Source: Candidatus Coprenecus pullicola (lineage in GTDB: Bacteria; Bacteroidota; Bacteroidia; Bacteroidales; UBA932). Taken from it: 64,000 bases of DNA. The DNA lies in contig DVHR01000086.1 in assembly GCA_018711925.1 (NCBI GenBank), positions 1 to 64,000 on the forward strand. The letters run 5' to 3'. The notes under the pieces are model-generated. The model was given only the letters and a program-made list of their open reading frames with translations, was not told the origin of the DNA and did no database searches. Positions within the stretch are counted from its first letter, which is position 1. Each line of letters starts with the position of its first letter. Positions 36,426-45,939 of the stretch are shown here, in pieces. Both the position numbers and the translations under genes were made by a program.

Positions 36426-37410
36426 CTCCGTCCATCCTGCCCCAGCGATCACCTATATAGTCGAGTATCTCCATCACTCTGGCCGGGTCGTTCTCGGTCA
36501 CCAGGCGCAGCCTTGTCTCCTTGAAGTCCGGAAGTCCCTTGAAATAGCAGGACAGATGCCTGCGCATCTCCAGCACTCCCGTCCGCTCACCCTTGAACTC
36601 CAGTGATTTGGCGAAATGCTCCTTCGCCAGGGCCACCCGTTCTGCCACACTCATAGGAGGCAGCTCCTCCCCCGTATCCAGATAGTGCCTCATCTCCCGG
36701 AAGATCCACGGATGCCCGAAACTGGCGCGTCCCACCATGACTCCGTCCACCCCATACCGCTCAAAGGCATTGGCCGCATCCTGAGGCGTCTTGATATCAC
36801 CGTTGCCGATGACCGGTATCCTCATCCTCGGATTGCGCTTGACCTCCCCTATCAGCGTCCAGTCCGCCTCGCCCTTGTACATCTGGCATCGGGTCCGGCC
36901 GTGTATCGTGATGGCCTTAATGCCTACGTCCTGCAGCCTCTCCGCCAGCTCTACTATGATCTTGCTGTCCTCATCCCAGCCCAGTCGCGTCTTGACCGTC
37001 ACAGGCAGCTTGACAGCATCCACCACCCTGCGGGTAATCTCCACCATCTTGTCCGGCTCACGCATCATGCCCGAGCCCGCTCCGCGCCTGGCTATCTTAT
37101 TGACCGGACAGCCGAAATTGATGTCTATCACATCGGGACGGGCAGCCTCCACCCTCAAGGCCGACTCCACCATCGCCTCCGGTATGTGGCCGTATATCTG
37201 CATCCCGATAGGCCGTTCATAGTCAAAGATTCTCAGCTTATACAGAGAACCGGGGACATCACGGATAAGGCCGTCGGACGAGATGAACTCTGTATACATC
37301 ATGTCCGCTCCGAACTTCTTGCAGACATACCTGAAAGAAAGATCGGTCACATCCTCCATCGGCGCCAGCAGCAGGGGTCTGTCCCCGAGATCAAGGTCTC
37401 CTATCTTCAT
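36391..37410 (-). CDS. dusB: tRNA-dihydrouridine synthase (DusB-type)
   Basis: LLLAPMEDVTDLSFRYVCKKFGADMMYTEFISSDGL...VIDINFGCPVNKIARRGAGSGMM...VTVKTRLGW...ITIHGRTRCQMYKGEADW. Confidence 0.95.
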   Translation of the reverse strand: MKIGDLDLGDRPLLLAPMEDVTDLSFRYVCKKFGADMMYTEFISSDGLIRDVPGSLYKLRIFDYERPIGMQIYGHIPEAMVESALRVEAARPDVIDINFGCPVNKIARRGAGSGMMREPDKMVEITRRVVDAVKLPVTVKTRLGWDEDSKIIVELAERLQDVGIKAITIHGRTRCQMYKGEADWTLIGEVKRNPRMRIPVIGNGDIKTPQDAANAFERYGVDGVMVGRASFGHPWIFREMRHYLDTGEELPPMSVAERVALAKEHFAKSLEFKGERTGVLEMRRHLSCYFKGLPDFKETRLRLVTENDPARVMEILDYIGDRWGRMDGATLSSPQSTTL

Positions 37411-37511
37411 TCTGTAATCTTATTGTAACTTAAAAAACAGTGACAAAAGTAAAAATAATTACAGAAAACCATATCTTTGCGCGGAATTTAACATTTTGAG
37501 GAAATATAAAT

Positions 37512-38501
37512 ATGGCAATCAAGAGTAAAATCAACCGAATCGGCGTACTGACATCAGGAGGAGACGCGCCGGGTATGAACGCAGCCATCAGAGCGGTAGT
37601 AAGAACAGCCATTTTCAACGGAAAGGAAGTTTACGGATTCTATCAGGGATACGAAGGAATAGTCAACAAGAACTTCATCCCCATGCAGTCCCACTCAGTC
37701 TCCAAAATCATCTCTCAGGGAGGCACGATACTCAAATCATCCCGTTTCCCCGAGTTCAAGGACAAACTGGTAAGAGAGAAGGCATACAAAAACCTTAAGG
37801 AACTGGGTATTGACGGCCTGGTAGTCATCGGCGGCGACGGATCGTTCCGCGGAGCCGACCTATTATACAAGGAGTACGGACTCCCCATAGTCGGAGTACC
37901 CGGCACCATCGACAACGACATCTACGGCACCGATTTCACCATCGGATTCGATACGGCCATCAACACAGCCGTACAGGCCATAGACAAACTGCGCGACACG
38001 GCTGACAGCCACAACCTGGCCTTCTTCGTGGAGGTAATGGGACGCGACGCCGGCTTTATCGCCCTCAACACGGCCATCGCGACAGGAGCGGAGGCCACTC
38101 TGATCCCGGAGATACCCACCACCATCGAGAACCTGTGCGAGTATCTCCAGTTCGAGAGACGCAAGAACAAGACCTCCGGCATCATCATTGTGGCCGAAGG
38201 AGGCGACCTGGGCAGTGCAATGGAGATAGCCGCCAAGGTCAAGGAGCGCATACCTGACTATGAGACCCGCGTCACTACTCTCGGGCACATCCAGAGAGGC
38301 GGCTCCCCGACCTGCAACGACCGCGTACTGGCCAGCGTACTGGGCTGCGAGGCTGTAAAGGCGCTGCTTGAGGGCCGCTCTGACGTCATGGTAGGCCAGA
38401 TGCAGAACGAGACCGTATTCACGCCCTTCGCTGAAGCATGCAGCCGTCACAACGAGATCAACACCAAGTGGTACGACATCTCGCACATCCTCTCGATATA
38501 A
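37512..38501 (+). CDS. pfkA: 6-phosphofructokinase
   Basis: RIGVLTSGGDAPGMNAAIRAVVRTA...VVIGGDGSFRGADLL...GVPGTIDNDIYGTDFTIGFDTA; preceded by a TATCTTTG -7 element (~37472-37479). Confidence 0.97.
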   Translation: MAIKSKINRIGVLTSGGDAPGMNAAIRAVVRTAIFNGKEVYGFYQGYEGIVNKNFIPMQSHSVSKIISQGGTILKSSRFPEFKDKLVREKAYKNLKELGIDGLVVIGGDGSFRGADLLYKEYGLPIVGVPGTIDNDIYGTDFTIGFDTAINTAVQAIDKLRDTADSHNLAFFVEVMGRDAGFIALNTAIATGAEATLIPEIPTTIENLCEYLQFERRKNKTSGIIIVAEGGDLGSAMEIAAKVKERIPDYETRVTTLGHIQRGGSPTCNDRVLASVLGCEAVKALLEGRSDVMVGQMQNETVFTPFAEACSRHNEINTKWYDISHILSI

Positions 38502-38595
38502 GATTTGTATAAAATTTGTGTCACATACTGCCCTGCTCTGCAATAATTGATGTCTGAAACATGAAGATATATTGGACAGGGTTAATGATTAGTCA

Positions 38596-38634
38596 AAGCA
38601 GCCGGAGTGTCGTGACGACAGCCCGGCTGCTTCT
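38596..38634. terminator. Bidirectional terminator-like hairpin, copy 1 (after pfkA)
   Basis: GCAGCCGG-AG-TGTCG-TGA-CGACA-G-CCCGGCTGC nested perfect stems; identical core at 38979-39011. Confidence 0.8.
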
Positions 38635-38680
38635 GTTTTACCACTTTTGTAAAAACTTTCTGTCCGACAGGCAGTTTTTA

Positions 38681-38711
38681 TTGGATGTCCGATGAATAAT
38701 TCCTACATTTG
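38681..38711 (+). promoter_or_regulatory. Promoter for the microprotein pair
   Basis: TTG (38681-38683), 20-bp spacer, TACATTTG (38704-38711, TAnnTTTG), 16 nt before ATG 38727. Confidence 0.5.
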
Positions 38712-38726
38712 TGGAGAACAAAATCA

Positions 38727-38840
38727 ATGACGGGCATGAGTAAGTGGGAAGAAGTGCAGATCAGACAGATTGTATTGCTGGCCAGCGGAATAGGACTGAC
38801 ATACATCTGTGCGTTAATCGGCCATAGAATACTGAAATAA
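38727..38840 (+). CDS. Unannotated 37-aa single-TM microprotein
   Basis: MTGMSKWEEVQIRQIVLLASGIGLTYICALIGHRILK*; below the track's size cutoff; own promoter motif; one hydrophobic helix. Confidence 0.5.
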   Translation: MTGMSKWEEVQIRQIVLLASGIGLTYICALIGHRILK

Positions 38841-38843
38841 GAT

Positions 38844-38948
38844 ATGGACTTTTTAATAATGTTTTTTGGAGCCAATTTAGTGATTGCCATAATTTTCCTC
38901 CTTTGGCTAAAATCCAAACGGGGCAAGAAGTGGCTGGCCGACCTATAA
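38844..38948 (+). CDS. Unannotated 34-aa single-TM microprotein, 3 nt downstream of the first
   Basis: MDFLIMFFGANLVIAIIFLLWLKSKRGKKWLADL*; N-terminal hydrophobic helix then basic tail; start 3 nt after the preceding stop. Confidence 0.5.
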   Translation: MDFLIMFFGANLVIAIIFLLWLKSKRGKKWLADL

Positions 38949-38975
38949 CGGGCAGAGATAGCTCGACGGAAAATG

Positions 38976-39016
38976 AAAGCAGCCGGAGTGTCGTGACGAC
39001 AGCCCGGCTGCTTTCA
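38976..39016. terminator. Bidirectional terminator-like hairpin, copy 2 (after the aminopeptidase gene on the minus strand)
   Basis: Same nested hairpin AAGCAGCCGGAGTGTCGTGACGACAGCCCGGCTGCTTT as copy 1. Confidence 0.8.
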
Positions 39017-39036
39017 TTTCTGCGTGAGCTCCGCCG

Positions 39037-40440
39037 TTACAGAGAATTGTCAGCCATCTCGCGCTCCACATCCTCGGTGGTGATAGGAAGGCGCTTGGAC
39101 CCAAGCAGACGGCATCCCTTCTCGGTGATGAGGATGTCGTCCTCCAGACGGATACCGCCGAAATCGTAATACTCTTTCTCCAACAGAGGGAAATTAACAA
39201 ATTGGGTATTGATGCCCTCCTTCTTCCATTTCTCTATCAGGGCAGGGATGAAATAGATACCGGGCTCGTCGGTAACCACATGACCGGGCTCGAGCATCTT
39301 GCCCATACGCAACGAGCCGAGACCGAACTGCGTAGAACGCTTGTAAGTATCGTCATAGCCAACGTAATTCTCTCCGAGATCCTCCATATCGTGTACGTCC
39401 ATGCCCATATTGTGGCCGAGACCGTGAGGCATGAAGAGCGAGTGGGCCCCTGCTGCCACTATCTCGTCCGGATCTCCCTTGAGAATGCCGAGGTTGATCA
39501 GGCCCTGGGCCATCAGACGGGATACGGTCTGGTGTACCTCCGTATATGTGATGCCGGGACGGGCTATGCTGAGAGCCAGGTTGTTCGCGGCGGAGACGAT
39601 ATCGTAAACCTCCTTCTGCTTTGTGGTGAACTTACCGGAAGACGGTAAAGTCCTGGTGAAATCCGAGCAGTAATTGGTATTGGACTCCGCACCTGCGTCT
39701 ATGACTATCAGTTTCCCGTCTGTCAGGATACCGTCGTGGTTGTGGTTGTGCAGGGTCTCACCGTGCTGAGAGAGGATAATCGGGAACGACGGCATCAGCC
39801 CCTCTGCGACGGCAATACCTTCCATCACACCCACCAGCTGCTGTTCCACCATACCGAGACGGGCCATCTTCATGGCCGTAAAGTGCATGGCGTAGCCGAT
39901 GTTGCAGGCCTTGTCTATCTCCTCTATCTCGCACTGCTCCTTGATGAGCCTCATGGACACCACCGCCTTGATGAACTCCTCAGAAGCCTCTGCACGCATC
40001 CTGTCGAACGGCACTCCGAGCATCCGGTTGAGCAGAATCATATTGCGGTAACGGTAAGGGGGCAGGAAATGTACCTTCCGTCCCTGCGCCTTGGCCTTGG
40101 AGACATATTTTTCCAGCTCCGCGAACGGGAAAGACTTGGAGACACCCACAGAAGCGGCCTTGTCGCTGATCAGCGGCTGCGGTCCCATCCAGATGATATC
40201 GTCGATATCGACATCGTTGCCGAAAATAATCTCTTCTCCGGACTCCAGGTCGATAACGGCGGCCAGATCCGGATCGGTCAGACCGAAATAATAATTAAAG
40301 GTACTGTCCTGGCGGTAACGGTAGGTATTGCCGGCATAGTTGACGGCCGCCTCTCCAGTACCCAAAAATAAAAGAATACCGGAGCCCACCTTGGTCTTAA
40401 GGACACTTCTCCGGTTAATATAAACTTCTTTTGCGAACAT
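39037..40440 (-). CDS. pepP: Aminopeptidase P / Xaa-Pro aminopeptidase family M24 metallopeptidase
   Basis: IVIDAGAESNTNYCSDFTRTLPSSGKFTTKQKEVYDIV...FMPHGLGHNMGMDVHDMEDLGE...LEPGHVVTDEPGIYFIPALI. Confidence 0.93.
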   Translation of the reverse strand: MFAKEVYINRRSVLKTKVGSGILLFLGTGEAAVNYAGNTYRYRQDSTFNYYFGLTDPDLAAVIDLESGEEIIFGNDVDIDDIIWMGPQPLISDKAASVGVSKSFPFAELEKYVSKAKAQGRKVHFLPPYRYRNMILLNRMLGVPFDRMRAEASEEFIKAVVSMRLIKEQCEIEEIDKACNIGYAMHFTAMKMARLGMVEQQLVGVMEGIAVAEGLMPSFPIILSQHGETLHNHNHDGILTDGKLIVIDAGAESNTNYCSDFTRTLPSSGKFTTKQKEVYDIVSAANNLALSIARPGITYTEVHQTVSRLMAQGLINLGILKGDPDEIVAAGAHSLFMPHGLGHNMGMDVHDMEDLGENYVGYDDTYKRSTQFGLGSLRMGKMLEPGHVVTDEPGIYFIPALIEKWKKEGINTQFVNFPLLEKEYYDFGGIRLEDDILITEKGCRLLGSKRLPITTEDVEREMADNSL

Positions 40441-40516
40441 TGTGCTGTGGCTTTTTAAAATTCAACAGCCAAAATTAACTCATATTCCCCACAAAAACAA
40501 CCCCTATTTATAACGA

Positions 40517-41281
40517 TTACTGCAGAAGGTAGAAACAGGAAGTGGTGTAGAAATTGCGCAACCAGGGGATGCTTGCCGGAAGACGTAAGAGCCTGCGCGG
40601 TCTCAGACCGAACTTCGCCTCATAATGAGGGTTTATCAGCCAGAGACGCCTGTCCACTTTGCGGAAGCCGCCCTCCCGTATTATCCTTTCAAAAAGTTCT
40701 ATGGAAGTGGCTGTCTGCTTGATCTCAAGGAGCTCCCTGACAGCTTCAGGCGACTCCCCGCCGCGATTGAGAATCCACTTATAAACACTTTTCGGAAGAA
40801 GATGAAAATAAGGCAGATGCGAAAGCACTTTATTGCGGCAGTTCTGCTGATGCCCGCCGAAGGGCATCTGCCAGGCCGGAAAAGCGAAGAACGCCAGGCC
40901 GCCAGGACGCAAATACAGCCTCACCCTGCGCATGAACTCCTCCTTGTCCTGTATGTGCTCTATCACATCGTGACAGATTATCAGGTCGAACTGCCCTTCC
41001 AGAGCCTTGACCGCAAAGATGTCCGAGGCCATAAAACGGCCCTCCGCACCTTCTTCTGCAAAAAAACGCTCAGCAGCCTGTATTTTTCCCTCCGCCATAT
41101 CCACACCGAGAACCCGGCAGCCTGCCTGAGCAAAAGACAGCAGATTACCGCCCTCGCCGCAACCTATCTCCAGAACATTGATGTCCCCGCATATCCTCAT
41201 ATATGAGGAAAGCCAGGGCACATAGTACTTCCGGCTGGTTGCTGCCAGCTGATCAAAATATTTACGCCGGTCCTTAGACAT
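40517..41281 (-). CDS. Class I SAM-dependent methyltransferase
   Basis: INVLEIGCGEGGNLLSFAQAGCRVLGVDMAEGKIQAAERFF...FDLIICHDVIEHIQDKEEFMRRV; start reset to MSKDRRKYFDQ. Confidence 0.9.
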   Translation of the reverse strand: MSKDRRKYFDQLAATSRKYYVPWLSSYMRICGDINVLEIGCGEGGNLLSFAQAGCRVLGVDMAEGKIQAAERFFAEEGAEGRFMASDIFAVKALEGQFDLIICHDVIEHIQDKEEFMRRVRLYLRPGGLAFFAFPAWQMPFGGHQQNCRNKVLSHLPYFHLLPKSVYKWILNRGGESPEAVRELLEIKQTATSIELFERIIREGGFRKVDRRLWLINPHYEAKFGLRPRRLLRLPASIPWLRNFYTTSCFYLLQ

Positions 41282-41804
41282 AGCGCACGTAATCCGACTT
41301 GCGCGGTGCCGCCTGAGGCTCCTGCCCGTCCTTCGAGTAGCCAAGGACACAGTGGCCTATCCCCTCATAGTCTCCTACTATTCCCCACTGCCTCAGAAGC
41401 TCACGGCCCTCCTCCGAGTCAAAAACCTCCTTTGCCCGGTGAATCCAGCAGCTGCCGAGCCCGAGAGCATGGGCGGCATTGAGCAGATTGCCCATCACCA
41501 GCGAGCCGTCGTACAAGTATGTCGGACGGCTGCGGTCCGCCAGCACCACCAGCACCACCGGCGCGCCATAAAAAGGGTCGGAGGCAGAGCCCAGCACATC
41601 GGCGTTCATCTTAGACAGACGGTTCCGCACGGCCTTATCCATAACGGCCACAATCACAGGGGACTGCTTTCCCATACCTGTCGGAGCAAAAGTCCCGGCC
41701 TCCACCACCTTGGCCACAAGTTCCCGGGAAGGCACCTTATCCGGCTCGTAAGCCCTCACACTGCGCCTTGTCTTAAGACATTCAAGCACTTCGTTCTTTT
41801 TCAT
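41274..41804 (-). CDS. Nitroreductase family protein
   Basis: MKKNEVLECLKTRRSVRAYEPDKV...VEAGTFAPTGMGKQSPVIVAV...NLLNAAHALGLGSCWIHRAKEVF. Confidence 0.93.
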   Translation of the reverse strand: MKKNEVLECLKTRRSVRAYEPDKVPSRELVAKVVEAGTFAPTGMGKQSPVIVAVMDKAVRNRLSKMNADVLGSASDPFYGAPVVLVVLADRSRPTYLYDGSLVMGNLLNAAHALGLGSCWIHRAKEVFDSEEGRELLRQWGIVGDYEGIGHCVLGYSKDGQEPQAAPRKSDYVRYV

Positions 41805-41906
41805 ATCACAAAATAACTTTTCTCTCAAGATGCAAATATATAACAAATTGCTCCCACTGTTCCAAACTCCGGGGTTTAGTTTATACGCAGGACCCTACCA
41901 TCACTC

Positions 41907-42083
41907 ACCGTCACGTTCAGGCACTCTATCCATATTGCGGACTATCTCCCTATATCTGGAAGGACTGCAGCCCACTTCCTTCTGAAAATTACGGTAGCTT
42001 GTGGCCTTGGATATCACGGCAATGCTGGTCCCGGTCAAGTCACTCAATATCGTAAGAGACCTGCTCTGATTCTTGAAAAGTTC
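41907..42083 (-). pseudogene. AraC-family C-terminal HTH remnant
   Basis: Hand-translated frame ...ELFKNQSRSLTILSDLTGTSIAVISKATSYRNFQKEVGCSPSRYREIVRNMDRVPERDGE*; AraC second HTH with no N-terminal part; abuts the Rpn gene stop. Confidence 0.6.
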
Positions 42084-42986
42084 CTATTTATCTTCCGTAG
42101 CTCCAACCGTCTGAGATATGATTTCCTCAGAGAGTCCCAACTGTCTCATCCTCGCTGCCACCTTCAAACGTTCTTCCTCCATTCCTTGCTGTATACCCTG
42201 TTGTATGCCCTGTTGTATGCCCTGCTGCAAACCTTCTTCCATACCCTTCTGCATACCCTCACGCAGGCCACGACGGATAGCACCGTTGATCAGAGTACGT
42301 GACGTACTGACCATGTCCCAGAACTTGTCGTACACCAAAAGCTGCTGGTCCGTAAAGGCCGACTCCTCCAGTTCCTCGACGGCCTTGTGTATCTCCGGTA
42401 CCGCCATCAGCTCCTCCGGCACCTGCCTGGTCTTGGCATTTATCTCCGTCAGATAACGAAGCCACAGAACCTGCATCCTCTTGCGGCTGAACGAATCCGG
42501 CTTAAATTTAGGCAACTCGATGAAAATGAGACGAAGTCCCTCAATAACTTCATCAGTTTCCTCCACTGAGACCATGCGGTAATCATGATACCATACATCC
42601 CCTTTTGTATACGTGTCATTAACAATATTCAGCGAATAAACAGGCTGCAGGAGCTCATAATCATGACCGATATCCAACTGACTCACATACGCCTTGGAAG
42701 CATTGAACAATACGCGCTGCTTGAACTCCGACGTCCACATCATCTGCATCTCCACCACGAACTGCCGGCCTCGGGCATCACGGCAGCGGAGGTCCACCAC
42801 ACTGTCCTTTTTCAAAGGATTACGAGGACGCAGCTCCGGATCCATATACTCAATGACCTCACTGATCTCATCCTCGTCTGACTCAAACGGGAGTAACGCA
42901 TTTAAAAAACTGATCACCAAATCCTTGTGCTCGCCGAACACCTTCTTGAAAGTAAGATCGGCCTTGGGGTCCAAATATCTACTCAT
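42084..42986 (-). CDS. Rpn family recombination-promoting nuclease / PD-(D/E)XK nuclease family transposase
   Basis: YLDPKADLTFKKVFGEHKDLVISFLNALLPF...VVDLRCRDARGRQFVVEMQMMWTSEFKQRVLFNASKAYVSQL...; Gln/Gly-rich repeats near the C-terminus (GLQQGIQQGIQQGIQQGMEEERLKVA). Confidence 0.92.
   Translation of the reverse strand: MSRYLDPKADLTFKKVFGEHKDLVISFLNALLPFESDEDEISEVIEYMDPELRPRNPLKKDSVVDLRCRDARGRQFVVEMQMMWTSEFKQRVLFNASKAYVSQLDIGHDYELLQPVYSLNIVNDTYTKGDVWYHDYRMVSVEETDEVIEGLRLIFIELPKFKPDSFSRKRMQVLWLRYLTEINAKTRQVPEELMAVPEIHKAVEELEESAFTDQQLLVYDKFWDMVSTSRTLINGAIRRGLREGMQKGMEEGLQQGIQQGIQQGIQQGMEEERLKVAARMRQLGLSEEIISQTVGATEDK
42184..42267. repeat. 12-nt tandem repeat within the Rpn gene
   Basis: cctgttgtatgc / cctgttgtatgc / cctgctgcaaac / ... 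~6-7 degenerate units encoding (QQGI)n-like repeats. Confidence 0.85.
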
Positions 42987-43216
42987 ATCTCCTTCACTTT
43001 ATCGTTAAACATTTCCATTATTCACAATATCCTGTCCTGCAAATGCACATATACACCTTACGCTGCACAGACACACTGCTCCGTCCCAGCATCACAGGGG
43101 CTCAAAGTGCTTTTGCAAAGCAAATATATGCAAAACCGGCATACCGACCAAATACTTTTACCCTTTGAGTATCATTATTTTACAGTTTTGGTAAAAATGA
43201 CGGAATCGGGTAAGAG

Positions 43217-44536
43217 TTAGAGAGTCAGGACAAATGTGGTGAGGGCCGGGTCGGTGCGGTCGAGGCGGATGGTGCCGGAATGGGCGCGCATAATCTGCCG
43301 TGAGAGTGCCAGACCGACACCGGTACCCTCGGCGCGGGTGGTGAAGAACGGGTCAAAGATGTGCTCCGCGTCCGCATCAGGGATGGGCCAGCCGTTGTTG
43401 GATATGTGTATCTCGGTATTGTCAGAGGCGTTGACGAAAGCCCTTATAATGATTACGGGCACTCCCGGATGCGAGTCCCCGAAACGGTCACGCAGGGCAT
43501 TGACAGCATTTTTCAGAATATTGGCAAATACCTGACGCATAAGCTGCTCATCAGCGAAAAGGACCATCCCGTCATCATCCAGACTGATGTCAACCCGGCC
43601 GCCTATCGTCTCTATGTCCGGCATCAGAGGCTGAAGTACGTAATCCAGCATGGGCTTGAACTTGAACGGATGTATCTTGGGCACAGGTACGCGGGACAAG
43701 GATCTGTAACCGTTGACAAAGCCCAACAGACCGCGGGCGGACTCTCCGATGACCTCTATCCCCTCGCGGACATTGTGGTCTTCGGTCATACCCAACAGTG
43801 TATCGCTCAGGGAGACTATCGGAGTGATGGTATTGAGCACCTCGTGCGAGATGATGCGGGTCATTTTCTGCCACTGGGCATTCTCCTGCGACCGGGCCTC
43901 CGCGGCCTCATCCGCTTTCTCCTCAAAGACATACACCCTCACTGGCGTCTGTCCATCCATCACTGTCCGGCATTCCACAGACACATTGAACAGCCGGAGC
44001 TCCGACCCCACAGGCAGTTCCACAGAGCTTCCGTCCTCCAATGCCTCCAAGCGCGAGGCCATTCCGGGCATAATCCGGTCCAAATCAGCGACATTGCCGA
44101 CAGTATTGACCCCGAACATCTCCCTGACAACACTATTTACGCATCTGACCTCACCGCCCGGCGCGACTCCCATAAGCCCGGTGCGCGACAGGCTCTCCAC
44201 CGCCTGATGAAAAGCCTCGCAATCCTTCCTCAACCGCTGCTGCTCCGAAACGAAGTCCCGCACCCGATTGAGCAGGATGTTGAAAATCCTGTCCTGAAGA
44301 TACGAGGAGTTCTCCGCGAAATGAAATGTCAGGTCTCCGTTCTCGAACGCGCTGAGCAGGTAATTGAGTTTCCTGACATTGCCGGTATACAGGACAACCA
44401 GCCTGTAGACCAGAAACAGCACGGCTGCCACCGCGGCCGCAGCCATCCAGTACATACCGTTGATAACCAGCCACACAGCCGCTCCTGCCGAGACAATCAG
44501 CAGCACTGCGAATACTATAAGACTTCCAAGACCCAT
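43217..44536 (-). CDS. Sensor histidine kinase (NtrB-like partner of the sigma-54 regulator)
   Basis: Two N-terminal TM segments; ISHEVLNTITPIVSLSDTLLG; FANILKNAVNALRD; DPFFTTRAEGTGVGLALSRQIMRAHSG. Confidence 0.93.
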   Translation of the reverse strand: MGLGSLIVFAVLLIVSAGAAVWLVINGMYWMAAAAVAAVLFLVYRLVVLYTGNVRKLNYLLSAFENGDLTFHFAENSSYLQDRIFNILLNRVRDFVSEQQRLRKDCEAFHQAVESLSRTGLMGVAPGGEVRCVNSVVREMFGVNTVGNVADLDRIMPGMASRLEALEDGSSVELPVGSELRLFNVSVECRTVMDGQTPVRVYVFEEKADEAAEARSQENAQWQKMTRIISHEVLNTITPIVSLSDTLLGMTEDHNVREGIEVIGESARGLLGFVNGYRSLSRVPVPKIHPFKFKPMLDYVLQPLMPDIETIGGRVDISLDDDGMVLFADEQLMRQVFANILKNAVNALRDRFGDSHPGVPVIIIRAFVNASDNTEIHISNNGWPIPDADAEHIFDPFFTTRAEGTGVGLALSRQIMRAHSGTIRLDRTDPALTTFVLTL

Positions 44537-44547
44537 GGCAATATCGT

Positions 44548-45939
44548 TTACAGTCCATATTTGCGAAGCTTATTGTACAGAGTCTGACGGGTGATGCCGA
44601 GCTGCAGGGCCACCGCCGACATATTGCCGTCATTGCGGCGCAAAGCCTCCCGTATCATCTCCTTCTCCATCTCGTCCAATGTCATCACCCTGCCAGGGGA
44701 AGCCGCCGGGGACGGAGCGGAGGAAAAGGCACGCGCATTGTCGTCAGGAAAGAAATCATGCACGTCCAGCACATCTCCGTCAGCGAGAATCACCGCCTTT
44801 TCCACTACATGCTGCAGCTCCCGGATATTGCCCTTCCACACGCATGCCTCCAAGACCTTCAGAGCCTCCTCAGTAATATCGATGACATCCTTGCCGTATT
44901 TGACCGCATACCTGCGCATGAACATCTGCGCCAGCGGCACGATGTCGCCGGGCCTCTCCCTAAGGGGCGGCAATGTCAGGTGAATGGTGTTGATGCGGAA
45001 ATACAGGTCCTCCCGGAATGCGCCGGAAGCCACCATCTTCGCCAAATCCCGGTTGGTAGCGCATATCAGGCGGATATCCACCGGTATAGGGGTGTTGCTG
45101 CCCACTCTGGTCACGCTTTTGGTCTGAATCGCCGTCAACAGCTTCATCTGCAGATGCAGGGGCAGATTGCCTATCTCGTCCAGGAACAGCGTTCCCCCTG
45201 AGGCGACCTCGAACTTGCCGGCACGGTCGGCACGGGCATCGGTGAATGCCCCCTTGACGTGACCGAAAAGCTCGCTCTCGAACAGTCCCTCCGGCAGCGA
45301 GCCCACGTCCACACATACCATGCTGCTGCCACTGCGGCGGGACATACGGTGAATCTCTCCGGCCAGCATATCCTTACCGGTACCGTTTTCCCCGGTGATG
45401 AGGATTCCAGCATCAGTCCGGGCGACTTTCTGGACTATCGAGCGCAGCTCCTTCATCTTGGGCGAGTCCCCCCAGTACATCTGCCCGTCACTGCGTATCT
45501 CGTTCTTTATCTCGCGCAACTGCTTGACTTCCTGCCGGCTCCGGCTGAGCTGCAGGGCGGCCTGGAGGGTGGACAGCAGCTTGGCGTTGTCAAAGGGCTT
45601 GATGACAAAGTCAAATGCCCCGCGCTTGATGGCGTCCACGGCCAAGGCAACGTCGGAATACGCGGTGAAAAGCACCACGGGCAGCTCCGGGTACGCCTTC
45701 TTAATCTCCCCCAACCAGAACAGGCCCTCGTTGCCGGTAGTCACCTTGGCGGTGAAGTTCATGTCCAGCAGCACCACCTCGGGACGCTTAGACTCGATGC
45801 TGTGCATCAGGTCATTGGGAGAGGACAGCAGGGTCACTTCCGCGAAATAGGAAGGCAGCAGGAGCCGCAGGGCCGAGAGTATGGCCCTATTGTCATCCAC
45901 CACCAGTATGCGTCCGTCCGGACTCTGTTTCTTACTCAT
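44548..45939 (-). CDS. Sigma-54-dependent response regulator (NtrC/AtoC family)
   Basis: Receiver; AAA+ [37 protein letters not shown] (GAFTGA variant), [21 protein letters not shown]; Fis-type HTH at the C-terminus. Confidence 0.95.
   Translation of the reverse strand: MSKKQSPDGRILVVDDNRAILSALRLLLPSYFAEVTLLSSPNDLMHSIESKRPEVVLLDMNFTAKVTTGNEGLFWLGEIKKAYPELPVVLFTAYSDVALAVDAIKRGAFDFVIKPFDNAKLLSTLQAALQLSRSRQEVKQLREIKNEIRSDGQMYWGDSPKMKELRSIVQKVARTDAGILITGENGTGKDMLAGEIHRMSRRSGSSMVCVDVGSLPEGLFESELFGHVKGAFTDARADRAGKFEVASGGTLFLDEIGNLPLHLQMKLLTAIQTKSVTRVGSNTPIPVDIRLICATNRDLAKMVASGAFREDLYFRINTIHLTLPPLRERPGDIVPLAQMFMRRYAVKYGKDVIDITEEALKVLEACVWKGNIRELQHVVEKAVILADGDVLDVHDFFPDDNARAFSSAPSPAASPGRVMTLDEMEKEMIREALRRNDGNMSAVALQLGITRQTLYNKLRKYGL

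Noticed and set aside
43361-44587. 408-aa plus-strand ORF opposite the histidine kinase
   Set aside because: Shadow ORF; the minus-strand frame has clear HisKA/HATPase motifs.
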